A stretch of 64,000 nt of DNA from Pseudoalteromonas luteoviolacea H33-S (GCF_001625695.1 NZ_AUXY01000024.1:1-64000), one strand, 5' to 3'; shown: positions 1-10,156, counted from the stretch's first letter. The notes: generated by a model not told the origin, from the letters alone. Numbers and translations are program-made.

Positions 1-3000
1 ACCAAGCTCGTCTTCTAGGCCCAGTTCAGCTTCTAACTCGGGCTCAGCTTCTAATTCAGGCTCTGCTTCTAATTCAGGCTCTGCTTCTAATTCAGGCTCT
101 GCTTCTAATTCAGGCTCCGCTTCTACCTCAGGCTCTGTTTCTAGTTCAGGTTCGGCTTCTAACTCAGGCTCTACTTCTAGCGCAGTATGCTGTTGTGATA
201 TTTCAGACAGCTCAACGTCTTCATCAATCATTCCATCCAAATGACCAGCTTCTACATTTGAAGTACCTAATGGTGAAATTGACTGCTCATGCGCATTATC
301 TGCACCTTCAGAAACAAGGTCCTCGATGCCTTCATCGCCAACATCAGCAAGTAAATCATCGATATCGCCTAAATCATCTTCAACATCGAGCTCTGTTTCA
401 TGAGCGTCTAGCTCAGGCGCAACCTCTTCTTCAGCAACAAGCTCATCAATGCCTGCTTCAAGCTCAGTCTCAATGCCTTCATCGCCAACATCGGCAAGTA
501 AATCATCAATATCGCCTAAGTCATCTTCAACATCGAGCTCTGTTTCATGAGCGTCTAGTTCAGGCGTGACCTTTTCTTCAGCAACAAGGTCATCAATGCC
601 TGCTTCAAACTCAGTCTCAATGCCTTCATCACCAACATCGACAAGTAAATCCTCGATATCACCTAAATCATCTTCAACATCGAGCTCTGTTTCATGAGCG
701 TCTAGCTCAGGCGCAACCTCTTCTTCAGCAACAAGGTCATCAATGCCTGCTTCAAGCTCAGTCTCAATGCCTTCATCACCGACATCGGCAAGTAAATCAT
801 CAATATCGCCTAAGTCATCTTCAACATCGAGCTCTGTTTCTTCAGCGTCTTGCTCAGGCGCTACCTCTTCTTCAGCAACAAGCTCATCAATACCTACTTC
901 AAGCTCAGTCTCATCAATACCTACTTCAAGCTCAGTCTCAGTGCCTTCATCACCAACATCAGCAAGTAAATCATCGATATCGCCTAAATCATCTTCAACA
1001 TCGAGCTCTGTTTCTTCAGCGTCTAGTTCAGGCGTGACCTCTTCTTCAGCAACAAGCTCATCAATGCCTGCTTCAAGCTCAGCCTCGATGCCTTCATCAC
1101 CAATATCAGCAAGTAAATCATCGATATCGCCTAAATCATCTTCAACAGCAAGGTCTGTTTCCTCAAGATCAAGCTCAGGGGTCGCTTCTTCAGCTACGCT
1201 TGCTAATATATCATCAACATCATCTAGGCTCTCTTCGCCCATTTCCTGTGTCGCTTCAGGCTCTGGATTCGCCTGCGCTAGCAAGGCGTCAATGTCATCT
1301 TCACCTGCCAAATCACTTTCTTGCTCCGCTTGAGAAAGCAAATCGTCTATATCTTGCTGCTCTTCAGAGGCTTGTTGAGCGTCATCGATTAAGCTATCAA
1401 CATCGTCAAGTTCTAAGCCATCCTCTTCGTTAACAAGGTCATCTTCGTCTAATGCACCATCAAGCAAATCGTCAATATCATCTGCACTTAAGATGCTATC
1501 AGTATCAGCTACTCCTTCAGCCTCATCAGGCTTTGGGGGTTCTGCTGCCGCCTCGTCGATTAAACTATCAATATCATCCAAGTCTAACGTATCATCGCCA
1601 GCAGCATCAGGCTCTTCAGCCAGTTCTTCGCTTAGAGCTGCCAATGCGTCATCGCTTACATCTAGTGTGTCATCTTGCTCATCACCAACCTCGTTGAATA
1701 AATCATCAATGTCGTCAGCACTTAAAATATCATCCCCACCAGAGGTGTTTTCTTCAACATCTAACGTTACTTCATCACCTAAAGCATCATCGGTCGAATC
1801 AAAGCTTTGCTGTAGGAAATCGTCGATATCGTCCGACGCATCCTCCGATGGCGATTCATCATCAAAAACAATATCGTCGTTGAGTAGACTATCTAGCTCA
1901 TCTTGATCAAGTGTACTACTGCCTGTCTCAAAGCCATCATCTTCATCGTCCAAAGCGTCAAACACAATGTCATCATCTTCAGGCAGAATGTCGTCATCAA
2001 GCTGGACACTCTCATCCAATGGAGAGATGTCATCTGTTACTGGCATATCAAGATCAAGCGGATCTGCTGCGGCTGCCGCAGTTGCAGCGCCTGCTGTTGC
2101 TGCAGCCGCGGCGGCTACTGGCGCTTGAGGTAAGAACTCATCATCTTCTGCACTACTTTCAGCTGCTTGCTTGCGTTTACGCATAAAGAGCACAAGACCT
2201 ATGATAAGCAGCGCAGGTATCGTCGCCAGTAGGGCAATCACAATTGGGTTAGCCAGCGTTTTGCTCAAACCTGATTCTTCAGCCGCTTTTTTATCAGCTT
2301 CTTGCTGCGCAATCATCTCGCTCTGCATATCAATCACAACTTTTAATTGCTGTTGGATCTCACTGTCTTTGCCAAGCTGCTCACGAACATTTTGTAACTC
2401 ATCAGAAATGCTACTCAACTGCTTTCTGAGCTGGTTATTCTCTTCTAAAATATCTTCCACATTTTGCACTGAAGACTTGAACTGGTTTTGCAAATCAAGC
2501 AGCTTAGAGTCTTGTTCCATGCGTAAATTTCTAAGCTGATTAGTCAAGGCTTTTTGCGCCTGCTCAACGTCAACTTTACGCGCCTGTGTAACGCGTTTTT
2601 TGGCATCATCTATATCAGATTGATTTAAAGTGCCATTTTTCTTACGCTCCCACAGCACATCGTCTTGATCTGATTTTTGTTTTGCGATGCCTGGATTGAC
2701 TCGTCTGATTTCTGCCAATGTTGGGATACGTAGATACGCGCCATCACGCATGTGATTAAGGTTTTGATCTAAAAATGCGCCGGGGTTTTTGTCATACAGA
2801 GCTTTCATAACCTGATAAATGGTGACTGAATCATCAGGTCTTATTTTTTGTGCTATCCGCCACAACGTGTCTGAGGAGCGAATAGGGCCAACTGAACGCC
2901 CTTCAAGGCCGTAATCAACGCCTTTAGGGCCCTTCAACACGGTACCAACTTGAGTATGTGCCGGGGATGTTATGAAAGCCAATGCTAGGATACAAAATAA

Positions 3001-3015
3001 GGCTAAACCGCGCAT
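1..3015 (-). CDS. fimV: FimV-like peptidoglycan-binding hub protein (C-terminus beyond the window)
   Basis: The minus-strand frame is open from the ATG at 3013-3015 to the window edge (1005 codons, no stop). It opens with a hydrophobic signal peptide (MRGLALFCILALAF...), then a LysM-like segment of the FimV N-terminal type (RSSDTLWRIAQKIRPDDSVTIYQVMKALYDKNP). A charged coiled coil follows, then a membrane segment at about residues 243-262, an Ala-rich stretch, and a very long Glu/Asp-rich region made largely of tandem repeats. This architecture (periplasmic LysM, one membrane span, acidic cytoplasmic tail) is that of FimV/HubP, which organise cell poles, type IV pili and type II secretion. 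FimV normally ends in a small conserved domain, which lies outside the window. The gene order pdxB-asd-fimV matches relatives where truA follows. Identification is firm; pilus versus polar-hub role is inference. Confidence 0.9.
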   Translation of the reverse strand, partial: MRGLALFCILALAFITSPAHTQVGTVLKGPKGVDYGLEGRSVGPIRSSDTLWRIAQKIRPDDSVTIYQVMKALYDKNPGAFLDQNLNHMRDGAYLRIPTLAEIRRVNPGIAKQKSDQDDVLWERKKNGTLNQSDIDDAKKRVTQARKVDVEQAQKALTNQLRNLRMEQDSKLLDLQNQFKSSVQNVEDILEENNQLRKQLSSISDELQNVREQLGKDSEIQQQLKVVIDMQSEMIAQQEADKKAAEESGLSKTLANPIVIALLATIPALLIIGLVLFMRKRKQAAESSAEDDEFLPQAPVAAAAAATAGAATAAAAADPLDLDMPVTDDISPLDESVQLDDDILPEDDDIVFDALDDEDDGFETGSSTLDQDELDSLLNDDIVFDDESPSEDASDDIDDFLQQSFDSTDDALGDEVTLDVEENTSGGDDILSADDIDDLFNEVGDEQDDTLDVSDDALAALSEELAEEPDAAGDDTLDLDDIDSLIDEAAAEPPKPDEAEGVADTDSILSADDIDDLLDGALDEDDLVNEEDGLELDDVDSLIDDAQQASEEQQDIDDLLSQAEQESDLAGEDDIDALLAQANPEPEATQEMGEESLDDVDDILASVAEEATPELDLEETDLAVEDDLGDIDDLLADIGDEGIEAELEAGIDELVAEEEVTPELDAEETELDVEDDLGDIDDLLADVGDEGTETELEVGIDETELEVGIDELVAEEEVAPEQDAEETELDVEDDLGDIDDLLADVGDEGIETELEAGIDDLVAEEEVAPELDAHETELDVEDDLGDIEDLLVDVGDEGIETEFEAGIDDLVAEEKVTPELDAHETELDVEDDLGDIDDLLADVGDEGIETELEAGIDELVAEEEVAPELDAHETELDVEDDLGDIDDLLADVGDEGIEDLVSEGADNAHEQSISPLGTSNVEAGHLDGMIDEDVELSEISQQHTALEVEPELEAEPELETEPEVEAEPELEAEPELEAEPELEAEPELEAEPELEAELGLEDELG
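28..185 (-). repeat. 18-bp tandem repeat inside fimV
   Basis: An 18-bp unit (plus-strand gcttctaattcaggctct and close variants) recurs about eight times. On the coding strand each copy encodes a six-residue acidic motif of the PELEAE type. It lengthens the cytoplasmic tail in frame. Confidence 0.85.
325..1170 (-). repeat. 147-bp (49-residue) tandem repeat inside fimV
   Basis: Equivalent positions recur at about 331, 478, 625, 772, 946 and 1093. The spacing is exactly 147 bp except for one 174-bp step that contains an extra 27-bp duplication. On the coding strand each unit is acidic and carries motifs such as ELDVEDDLGDIDDLLADVGDEG. All steps are multiples of three, so the reading frame is kept. 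Copies differ by scattered point changes. Confidence 0.9.
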
Positions 3016-3283
3016 GCTGTTCCTTTGTTTAAGGTGACCACTTACCCAACCAGTAAGTGAATAAAAAATTTGCTCATCTTTGCTTTTTGCAAGCTCTGTT
3101 CCAATTGCAAACTATAAACCAGTTATTAGGGAATATCCATTGTCAGCGTAGTGAATATTAACACTGATCTAGCACTTTATAATTAGAATGAAAATGTTTT
3201 ATAAATCAGGGAGGTGGTAAAAAGAAGGATTTGTGCAATCTATGGGGCAAAATGCTGCCATTGCATTTTGCCCCACAGTAAAA

Positions 3284-4300
3284 TTAAAGGTAATTTGCGA
3301 CTAACTCTTCAGCAATTTGCACACTATTTGTCGCGGCACCTTTGCGCGTATTATCAGACACAACCCATAAGTTTAGTCCCATTGGGTGTGAAATATCAGC
3401 TCTAAGTCGGCCTACATACACAGTATCATTGCCACTGGCATCACTAACTGGAGTTGGGTAATCTTCTTCATTTTCAATGAGTTCCACACCAGGCGCATCA
3501 GCAAGTAACTGTTTTACATGCTCTAAATCAAAAGGCATGCGTGTTTCTAAATGAATCGCTTCGGCGTGGCCAAAAAACACTGGGACACGCACAGCTGTTG
3601 GGTTCACCATTACGCTGCTATCTCCAAGAATCTTTTGCGTTTCCCACACCATTTTCATCTCTTCTTTGGTGTAGCCGTTTTCTTGGAAAGTATCTATTTG
3701 CGGTATTACATTAAATGCAATTTGCTTTGGAAATACGTCATTTTCCATTGGTCTTGCATTCATTAAATTAGCCGTTTGCTTAGCTAGCTCATCAACTGCT
3801 TCTTTACCCGCGCCTGATACCGCTTGATAAGTGGATACATTGATGCGATCAATACCATAGGCATCATAAATTGGCTTCAGCGCCACCAGCATTTGAATCG
3901 TCGAACAATTCGGGTTAGCAATAATATTGCGATTTCTAAAATCAGCTAAGCTGCTCGCGTTTACTTCTGGAACAACTAAAGGCACATCATAATCATATCT
4001 AAAGTGTGATGTGTTATCTATCACGATACAACCCGCTTCTGCCGCAATCGGTGCATATTTTTCCGATACACTGCCGCCTGCAGAAAATAAGCCTATATGC
4101 GCATCTGCAAAGTCAAACTCTTCAACATCAAGCACGGTGACTTTTTCACCCATGAAATCAATTTCTTCACCTGCACTGCGGCTGCTCGCCAGCGGGTACA
4201 GTTTATCAACTGGAAATTTTCTTTCGGCTAATGTTTCAATGATTTGCTTACCGACTAGGCCTGTTGCACCCAGTACCGCCACGTTAAATTTCTGCGACAT
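3284..4300 (-). CDS. asd: Aspartate-semialdehyde dehydrogenase
   Basis: Predicted to convert aspartyl-4-phosphate to aspartate semialdehyde with NADPH, at the branch to lysine/diaminopimelate, threonine and methionine, in the cytoplasm. The 338-residue protein starts with a Rossmann motif (VLGATGLVGKQ). It carries the active-site cysteine in NPNCSTIQM (about residue 131) and the general-base histidine region FFGHAEAIHLET. Because the cysteine motif is intact, this is not the inactive Usg-type paralogue found in enterobacteria. The gene lies two bases after the pdxB stop, so the two are probably co-transcribed, with fimV downstream. Whether another asd exists elsewhere cannot be seen here. Confidence 0.93.
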   Translation of the reverse strand: MSQKFNVAVLGATGLVGKQIIETLAERKFPVDKLYPLASSRSAGEEIDFMGEKVTVLDVEEFDFADAHIGLFSAGGSVSEKYAPIAAEAGCIVIDNTSHFRYDYDVPLVVPEVNASSLADFRNRNIIANPNCSTIQMLVALKPIYDAYGIDRINVSTYQAVSGAGKEAVDELAKQTANLMNARPMENDVFPKQIAFNVIPQIDTFQENGYTKEEMKMVWETQKILGDSSVMVNPTAVRVPVFFGHAEAIHLETRMPFDLEHVKQLLADAPGVELIENEEDYPTPVSDASGNDTVYVGRLRADISHPMGLNLWVVSDNTRKGAATNSVQIAEELVANYL

Positions 4301-4302
4301 GT

Positions 4303-5433
4303 TTATTCCTCATTCATTTCTACTTGAAAGCCAAGTTGTTGTAACTTTTGCGTGTGGCTTGGCTGCGACACGATGCTCAACGTTGAAAACTCTCTTCTCG
4401 GCGGGTATTGCTTACGTAATACATCAAAACCCTGACTTTCTAAATTGGCTCGCATTAAACCATTATCACGGCGAATATCATAGATCATATGCACAATACG
4501 GCCATAATCTCTTTCAGTGAATGTATTATTGAGCTGACATTGACTTATTGCAGGTGTGGGTAAAAAAGTTTCTAAGCGCTTCGTTGGCTCAACGTCAAGC
4601 GTTTTACACAGAGCCTGATAAAGCATTTGCGTTCCCCGCGCTTTGCCTTCCAAAGTGTGACCAGCGATGTGCACTGATGTGTACAGGCAATGCGCCATCA
4701 ACTCAGTCAAAATATTTGGCTCATTTTCCCAAACATCTAAAATCAATTCTAACTTCTGCCCAGCTTGCTTAGCCGCTAAGAGCCCTTGATTATCAATCAC
4801 ATCACCGCGACTGGCATTGATAACTAACATGTTAGGTTTTAACTGCTTAATCCTTTCTTTGTTTAATAAGTGCTTGGTTTGATGAGCGCCACTTTTCACG
4901 AGAGGCACATGAAAGGTGACAAAGTCAGCTTGCGCCAACGCGGTATCAATATCTACATGCTCATCTAGTTTGCCTTGCTCAGCCAGCACTGGATCACACA
5001 AAATAAGTTCTATACCACTGTGCGCTAGCTTTTGTTTTAAGCACGCACCAATGTTGCCCACACCGACAATGGCTAATTTTTTACCGCGCAGCTCAACATC
5101 ACGATCCTGACTGTACGCATACAAAGCACTGATCACGTATTCAGCCACAGCAACCGCATTGCACCCAGGCGCACTAGAAAAAGCAATATCACGCGTTGCT
5201 AAATACGTTTGATCAATATGATCCACACCAATTGTGGCCGTACCAACAAACTTAAGGTTGTCAGCATTGTCTAGCAGTGCTTGGTTAACTTGCGTTATCG
5301 AGCGCGTTAATAACACATCTGCATCTTGCACTTGCTCAGCACTCACTGCACGCCCGTCAAAACGGGTTACCTCTCCAAAACTTGAGAAAAACTCTTCCAC
5401 CAAAGGCATGTTCTGATCAGCCAAGATCTTCAT
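4303..5433 (-). CDS. pdxB: Erythronate-4-phosphate dehydrogenase
   Basis: Second step of the DXP-dependent pyridoxal phosphate pathway: oxidation of 4-phosphoerythronate. The 376-residue protein belongs to the D-2-hydroxyacid dehydrogenase family. It has a nucleotide-binding motif VGVGNIG near residue 123, the arginine segment INASRGDVIDNQ, and the catalytic His region SVHIAGHTLEGKARGT, which is characteristic of PdxB. The C-terminal extension typical of PdxB is present. It heads a tight run pdxB-asd on the minus strand. Confidence 0.95.
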   Translation of the reverse strand: MKILADQNMPLVEEFFSSFGEVTRFDGRAVSAEQVQDADVLLTRSITQVNQALLDNADNLKFVGTATIGVDHIDQTYLATRDIAFSSAPGCNAVAVAEYVISALYAYSQDRDVELRGKKLAIVGVGNIGACLKQKLAHSGIELILCDPVLAEQGKLDEHVDIDTALAQADFVTFHVPLVKSGAHQTKHLLNKERIKQLKPNMLVINASRGDVIDNQGLLAAKQAGQKLELILDVWENEPNILTELMAHCLYTSVHIAGHTLEGKARGTQMLYQALCKTLDVEPTKRLETFLPTPAISQCQLNNTFTERDYGRIVHMIYDIRRDNGLMRANLESQGFDVLRKQYPPRREFSTLSIVSQPSHTQKLQQLGFQVEMNEE

Positions 5434-5492
5434 GTAATTTTATTCCTAAACGTCGCACGGAACTCTATTGTAACTCAGCTATTGCACAGACC

Positions 5493-5783
5493 CTAGCTCC
5501 GCCTTGCACCAATACCAAATGCACCAAACATAAGGCTCAATAAAAATAGCACTAAGAGCTTAACGCTTGGCTGTTCAGTCACGTTGACCAATGGACTAAA
5601 TACAAAAGCGTGTACATTGCACCAAGCTAGCAATAAGGCAGTCGTGTGCATACCTCTGTATGCATAACATGCGCACACTATGCTACTGATAAAGTTGATA
5701 AGAATCGCATACTCAAATGCTTCAACACTGAGCAGCATGGCAGTGAATGTCATCACAATGATACTTATATTCCCCAATTGCAT
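5493..5783 (-). CDS. Small hydrophobic membrane protein, unknown function
   Basis: A 96-residue frame with about three predicted membrane segments (near residues 6-40, 46-65 and 75-92) ending in GIGARRS. The start is well supported by a near-perfect Shine-Dalgarno AAGGAGG on the minus strand just upstream of ATG 5783. I do not recognise the family. It sits between pdxB and fadE, transcribed toward pdxB, with no obvious partner. Confidence 0.6.
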   Translation of the reverse strand: MQLGNISIIVMTFTAMLLSVEAFEYAILINFISSIVCACYAYRGMHTTALLLAWCNVHAFVFSPLVNVTEQPSVKLLVLFLLSLMFGAFGIGARRS

Positions 5784-5926
5784 AAATAACCCCTCCTTAG
5801 GTCTTTTTTGTAATATAGATAAGTTTACAAAATTGGCAATTGAACAATTTTTAAGTGTGGCAATACACTGGTATGGTCAAAAATTGGCTTCTAAAATGAT
5901 AGTTGGGAGGCTTTTTTGCTTGAAAT

Positions 5927-5943
5927 AACTGGTCAGACAAGCT
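5927..5943 (+). promoter_or_regulatory. FadR-like operator 1 upstream of fadE
   Basis: The sequence aactggtcagacaagct matches the FadR pattern (A)nCTGGTCnGACnnGTT. It lies 43 bp before the fadE ATG. FadR represses fad genes until long-chain acyl-CoA releases it. The match is seen; binding is inferred. Confidence 0.65.
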
Positions 5944-5953
5944 AGCCTTAATC

Positions 5954-5970
5954 ATGTGGTCAGACCTCTA
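5954..5970 (+). promoter_or_regulatory. FadR-like operator 2 upstream of fadE
   Basis: atgtggtcagacctcta shares the core TGGTCAGAC with operator 1, 27 bp downstream, and closely resembles the known E. coli fadE FadR site. It covers a possible upstream GTG at 5956, which supports translation from 5986 instead. Confidence 0.65.
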
Positions 5971-5985
5971 ATAAGGAAGAACAAC

Positions 5986-8436
5986 ATGACACTTTTATTT
6001 ACTATCGCTTTGATAGCACTGGTCAGTGCAGCCTGCTATCATCGCGCCAGCTGGAATACCTGTTTGGGTGTTGCAGCCGCAACTTTGGTTGTCGGTACCT
6101 TTGCCGACGCCTTTGGTGCATTGTCTTGGTTAATTTTTTTAGCCGTTGCAATCCCATTTTCTGTCACTAATATCCGCCAACAATATATTGTTGCTCCTCT
6201 TTTCAAAGCATTTAAAAAAGTCACCCCTACCATGTCTGAAACTGAAAAGTCCGCGATCGACGCAGGGACGACTTGGTGGGAAGCTGATTTATTCTGCGGT
6301 AACCCAAACTGGAACAAACTACATCAGTTTGCAAAACCGAGATTAACAGCAGAAGAGCAGGCTTTTTTAAACGGCCCAGTTGAAGAAGTTTGTGCCATGC
6401 TGGACGACTGGGAAGCGACCCATGAGTTAACCGATTTACCGCAAGAAGTGTGGCAATACCTTAAAGACAAAAAGTTTTTTGCTATGATCATCAAAAAACA
6501 ATACGGTGGTCTAGAATTTTCAGCGTATGCACAATCGTGTGTGCTACAAAAATTAACGAGTAAATCAACACTATTATCGTCAATAGTCGGGGTGCCAAAC
6601 TCATTAGGCCCAGGTGAATTACTTCAGCATTATGGTACGCAAGAGCAAAAAGACCATTATTTACCTCGCCTCGCAGTAGGTGATGAAATCCCATGTTTTG
6701 CACTGACTTCACCTGAAGCGGGCTCAGATGCTTCCTCTATCCCAGATTTTGGTGTCGTATGTAAAGGCGAATGGGAAGGAAAAGAAACGCTTGGGATCCG
6801 TTTAACTTGGAATAAACGCTATATCACGCTCGCACCTGTTTCAACCGTGCTAGGCTTAGCATTTAAAATGCAAGATCCTGATGGCTTGCTAGGTGATAAA
6901 GAAGATATTGGTATCACGTGTGCGCTTATCCCAACCTCCATGCCGGGTGTTGAAATTGGTCGTCGTCACTTCCCATTAAATGTACCATTTCAAAATGGCC
7001 CAACACGCGGTAAGGACGTTTTTGTACCATTAGATTTCATCATTGGTGGCCCTAAAATGGCTGGGCAAGGCTGGCGTATGCTGGTTGAATGCCTATCAGT
7101 TGGCCGTGTAATTACTCTGCCTTCGAACTCAACAGGTGGCATAAAAACGTTAGCACTGGCAAGTGGTGCGTATAGCCGTATTCGCCGTCAGTTCAAACTA
7201 CCCATTGGCAAAATGGAAGGCATTGAAGAAGCGCTGTCAAAACTCGGCGGCTATGCATATAGTAGCGACGCTGCATTAAGCATGTCTACAGGGGCTGTCG
7301 ACTCAGGTGAAAAGCCATCTGTGATCTCAGCCATCCTGAAATATCACTTAACTGAACAAATGCGCGATGCGACCATTCATGCTATGGATATTCACGGTGG
7401 TAAAGGTATTTGCTTAGGTCCAAACAATTATTTGGGACGTGGCTACCAAGGCGCGCCGATTGCCATTACTGTTGAAGGTGCAAACATCTTAACCCGTAAC
7501 ATGATTATTTACGGGCAAGGGGCTATTCGCTGTCACCCATTTGTTTTGGCTGAATTAAACGCATGCAATATCAAAGACAAGCAAGAAGCGCTTGATAGCT
7601 TTGATTCGGCATTAATGGGCCATATTGGCTTTACTATTTCTAATCTAGTACGTACTAAGTGGCTAGCCATTACCGGCGGTCGTTTTACTAAAGTGCCATT
7701 TAATGATGAAACAGCAGACTACTACCGCAATGCTGCACGTTACAGCGCTTCATTGGCGCTGATGTCTGACATTTGCATGGCAGTATTTGGTGGCTCCTTG
7801 AAACGCAAAGAGCGTATCTCAGCACGATTAGGTGATCTGTTAAGTTATTTGTATTTGGTGTCAGCTACGCTGAAGCGATACAACGATGAAGGCCGCAGAA
7901 AAGAAGATCTTCCTTTAGTAAAATGGGCGTGTCAGGAGCACTTATACTTGTGTCAACGTGCACTAGCGGACTTGATAAATAATATGCCATCAATGGCACT
8001 TCGCGGAGCATTAAAGTTGATATTGTTCCCATTTGGCCGTCCTGTGCGCAAGCCAACAGACCAAATGGAACACGATATTGCTAAGTTGCTACAAACGCCT
8101 AATGAAACACGTGACCGTCTGGCAAACTACATCTACACCACTGACGAGCCGCGTAACTTGATCGGTAAGCAAGAGCAAACACTCAAAGACATCTTGGCTA
8201 TTGAGCCAATCTTTGACAAGGTGTGCCGCGCTAAAGGTCAAAAGCTGCCATTTATGCAACTAGACAAAGTCGCCAGTATGGGCCTTGAAAGTGGCATTTT
8301 GACTCAGCAAGAAGCAGATAGTCTTGCTGCTGTTGAGGCCAAGAGACTGGCAGTGATAAATGTTGATGATTTTGACCCTGCCGATTTACTGGCAGGTAAA
8401 GCTCGAGTGGTAGACAGTAATGTAGATGCTGCTTAA
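5986..8436 (+). CDS. fadE: Acyl-CoA dehydrogenase FadE
   Basis: First step of fatty-acid beta-oxidation: FAD-dependent conversion of acyl-CoA to trans-2-enoyl-CoA. From ATG 5986 the protein is 816 residues, matching the roughly 814 of E. coli FadE. The ATG has AAGGA nine bases upstream; an in-frame GTG at 5956 has no such site and sits in an operator. Hydrophobic N-terminal segments (residues 1-55) suit membrane association. The flavin-binding segment [15 protein letters not shown] and the catalytic Glu region [15 protein letters not shown] (about residue 500) are present. The long C-terminal extension (DUF1974-type) is typical of FadE. Likely monocistronic: operators upstream, strong terminator downstream. 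Confidence 0.95.
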   Translation: MTLLFTIALIALVSAACYHRASWNTCLGVAAATLVVGTFADAFGALSWLIFLAVAIPFSVTNIRQQYIVAPLFKAFKKVTPTMSETEKSAIDAGTTWWEADLFCGNPNWNKLHQFAKPRLTAEEQAFLNGPVEEVCAMLDDWEATHELTDLPQEVWQYLKDKKFFAMIIKKQYGGLEFSAYAQSCVLQKLTSKSTLLSSIVGVPNSLGPGELLQHYGTQEQKDHYLPRLAVGDEIPCFALTSPEAGSDASSIPDFGVVCKGEWEGKETLGIRLTWNKRYITLAPVSTVLGLAFKMQDPDGLLGDKEDIGITCALIPTSMPGVEIGRRHFPLNVPFQNGPTRGKDVFVPLDFIIGGPKMAGQGWRMLVECLSVGRVITLPSNSTGGIKTLALASGAYSRIRRQFKLPIGKMEGIEEALSKLGGYAYSSDAALSMSTGAVDSGEKPSVISAILKYHLTEQMRDATIHAMDIHGGKGICLGPNNYLGRGYQGAPIAITVEGANILTRNMIIYGQGAIRCHPFVLAELNACNIKDKQEALDSFDSALMGHIGFTISNLVRTKWLAITGGRFTKVPFNDETADYYRNAARYSASLALMSDICMAVFGGSLKRKERISARLGDLLSYLYLVSATLKRYNDEGRRKEDLPLVKWACQEHLYLCQRALADLINNMPSMALRGALKLILFPFGRPVRKPTDQMEHDIAKLLQTPNETRDRLANYIYTTDEPRNLIGKQEQTLKDILAIEPIFDKVCRAKGQKLPFMQLDKVASMGLESGILTQQEADSLAAVEAKRLAVINVDDFDPADLLAGKARVVDSNVDAA

Positions 8437-8453
8437 GCCACAAAGCTAATCAT

Positions 8454-8480
8454 AAAAAGGCCGGATTATCCGGCCTTTTT
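8454..8480. terminator. Bidirectional Rho-independent terminator after fadE
   Basis: GGCCGGATTATCCGGCC hairpin preceded by AAAAA and followed by TTTTT. It can serve both fadE (plus) and the minus-strand gene ending at 8487. Confidence 0.9.
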
Positions 8481-8486
8481 CATTGG

Positions 8487-9563
8487 TTATTCTACCAAAA
8501 CCTTGGCCAGCATAATCGCCACTACGACAATAGCCCAAGTAAGTGCCATAAACCGCACCGAGTGTAAAATAACCCACATCATCAAGGGTGTCGCAAACAA
8601 GGTTACAAGTTCAAAAGTGCCACTTCCCAACAAAGTAATGCCGCCAAGCCACATCAAAGTCGTTAAGCTAAATACAAATACACATTGGCTGCGTTGGATC
8701 TGCTTGAACTGAGATAACGAATACCAAAAACTGCGATGCTTAATAACCTGCTTGTTAGTATCAATTAATAAACTGCTCCACCAAAGCACTACAAACAATT
8801 GCGCCATTACCACGTAGTAACTTTTTAGATCTGGACGCTCTGTAACAATTATCCAGATGCACCAATAGGTTAAAATCGTCATTCCAAGACGCCAGATCAC
8901 AACCCATGGCTGTTCAAGAGTCCATTGCACCCAAAAACGATGCGCTGTGACTTTACTCAGCTTTATCACTTTGTAATCACGTGGCAGCCACAACGATACA
9001 CCTAACAAGACCATCAAAGCCGCATAATAAGTCATAAAGTGATGGCATATAAAAGTCAGTAAGCATGCCGCTACCAATACCACCAAAACAGAGATTGGCC
9101 GATAAAGTAAGATGGCTGCGAGCATAAGCTGACTCAACATAAACATGATCAACTGTGGCGCTTGGCGCAAATTCTCCCACCCCATTGATACCGCTAGCAA
9201 TAAAGCCGATAAAAACAGCACATGGCAAAGCAGCAGTAAACCTTGATCCGCGAGCCATTGATGCACTCTAGATTTTAATAAGGTCCCGTGATAACTGCGA
9301 TGCGCTGTATCTAACACCGCACTTTTTAAGGTGTGTAGTAACAGGCTTTGCAAAAGCAAAAAGCCAAATGTCATGTAGATCACTTGAGACTCTGACTCAT
9401 ATTGCACAATTTTGCCAAGCGCAAAAAAGATCCCTAAAGCCAAACCTGGTAAATAAACAAAAAATAGCGTCGCTAAAAGCAAAGAAAACTCAGCCAACTG
9501 ACGACGTAGCTCTTTCAGCTCTACCTTAAACGCACTCAATCTATATCGATAATAATGAACCAA
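8487..9563 (-). CDS. Polytopic membrane protein, probable ABC transporter partner
   Basis: 358 residues with about eight or nine predicted membrane segments rich in Leu/Val/Ile and few conserved motifs. The start at 9563 lies eight bases after the stop of an ABC ATPase, so the two are very likely translated from one mRNA and may form an exporter. I do not recognise a permease family signature; the assignment rests on context. What is transported cannot be inferred. Confidence 0.7.
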   Translation of the reverse strand: MVHYYRYRLSAFKVELKELRRQLAEFSLLLATLFFVYLPGLALGIFFALGKIVQYESESQVIYMTFGFLLLQSLLLHTLKSAVLDTAHRSYHGTLLKSRVHQWLADQGLLLLCHVLFLSALLLAVSMGWENLRQAPQLIMFMLSQLMLAAILLYRPISVLVVLVAACLLTFICHHFMTYYAALMVLLGVSLWLPRDYKVIKLSKVTAHRFWVQWTLEQPWVVIWRLGMTILTYWCIWIIVTERPDLKSYYVVMAQLFVVLWWSSLLIDTNKQVIKHRSFWYSLSQFKQIQRSQCVFVFSLTTLMWLGGITLLGSGTFELVTLFATPLMMWVILHSVRFMALTWAIVVVAIMLAKVLVE

Positions 9564-9571
9564 GCGCCCTC

Positions 9572-10156
9572 CTAGCTTGCAAATAGCGGTTGAGGCACAA
9601 AGCCCACCTCAAAAAAAGGTGCAGGCTCATGGCAGCTGATCAGGATCTGTCCTTGGTAGTCATGTATATAATCAATAAGGTGTTGAGTACTTTGGTGATC
9701 TAATGCCGCACTGGGCTCATCTAAAATGACATAAGGTGTTTGGCGCATCAAAGCATTGATCAGCTGCAACTTCTTTTGGTTACCAGATGACAGCGCGCTA
9801 AATGTGGTATTTAAAAAAGAAGAAAAGCCAAGTAATTCAATCAACTGGTCAGGAAAAGGACAATGCCAGCTTTGCTGAGTCATGCTCAGCAGTTGCTTCG
9901 CGGTCAAAAAGACGGGAAACGCAATATTGTCTGATGCCAACGCGACTTTTTCTTGCGGTGTTTTAAGTTGCTCACCCTCATAATAGATGGCGCCGTTATA
10001 GGCGCGATCAATGCCCGAAATAATAGAAAATAAGGTACTTTTACCCAATCCATTCGGGGCTTCTAAGCACACTTTAGGCGCATTAAATTCGATATGATAT
10101 TTTTCAAAAATGGGTTTATGGACAAACACTTTTGTTAAATTTTCAACTTTGATCAT
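9572..10156 (-). CDS. ABC transporter ATP-binding protein
   Basis: About 194 residues from ATG 10156 (MIKVENLTKVF); an in-frame ATG at 10192 would add twelve residues of poor quality. Walker A is NGLGKST, the signature motif LSSGNQKK, Walker B YVILDEPSAALD and the H-loop ILISCHEP. All catalytic elements are intact, but the protein is shorter than most ABC ATPases, like CcmA-type export ATPases. It precedes the membrane protein ending at 8487 by eight bases. Substrate unknown. Confidence 0.85.
   Translation of the reverse strand: MIKVENLTKVFVHKPIFEKYHIEFNAPKVCLEAPNGLGKSTLFSIISGIDRAYNGAIYYEGEQLKTPQEKVALASDNIAFPVFLTAKQLLSMTQQSWHCPFPDQLIELLGFSSFLNTTFSALSSGNQKKLQLINALMRQTPYVILDEPSAALDHQSTQHLIDYIHDYQGQILISCHEPAPFFEVGFVPQPLFAS

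Noticed and set aside
743..1333. Serine-rich open frame on the plus strand (about 196 codons)
   Set aside because: It is the antisense of the acidic repeats of fimV; Ser-rich translation is a by-product of GAA/GAT/GAG codons read backwards.
3284..4300. Inactive Usg paralogue of aspartate-semialdehyde dehydrogenase
   Set aside because: The catalytic NPNCS motif and the His region are intact.
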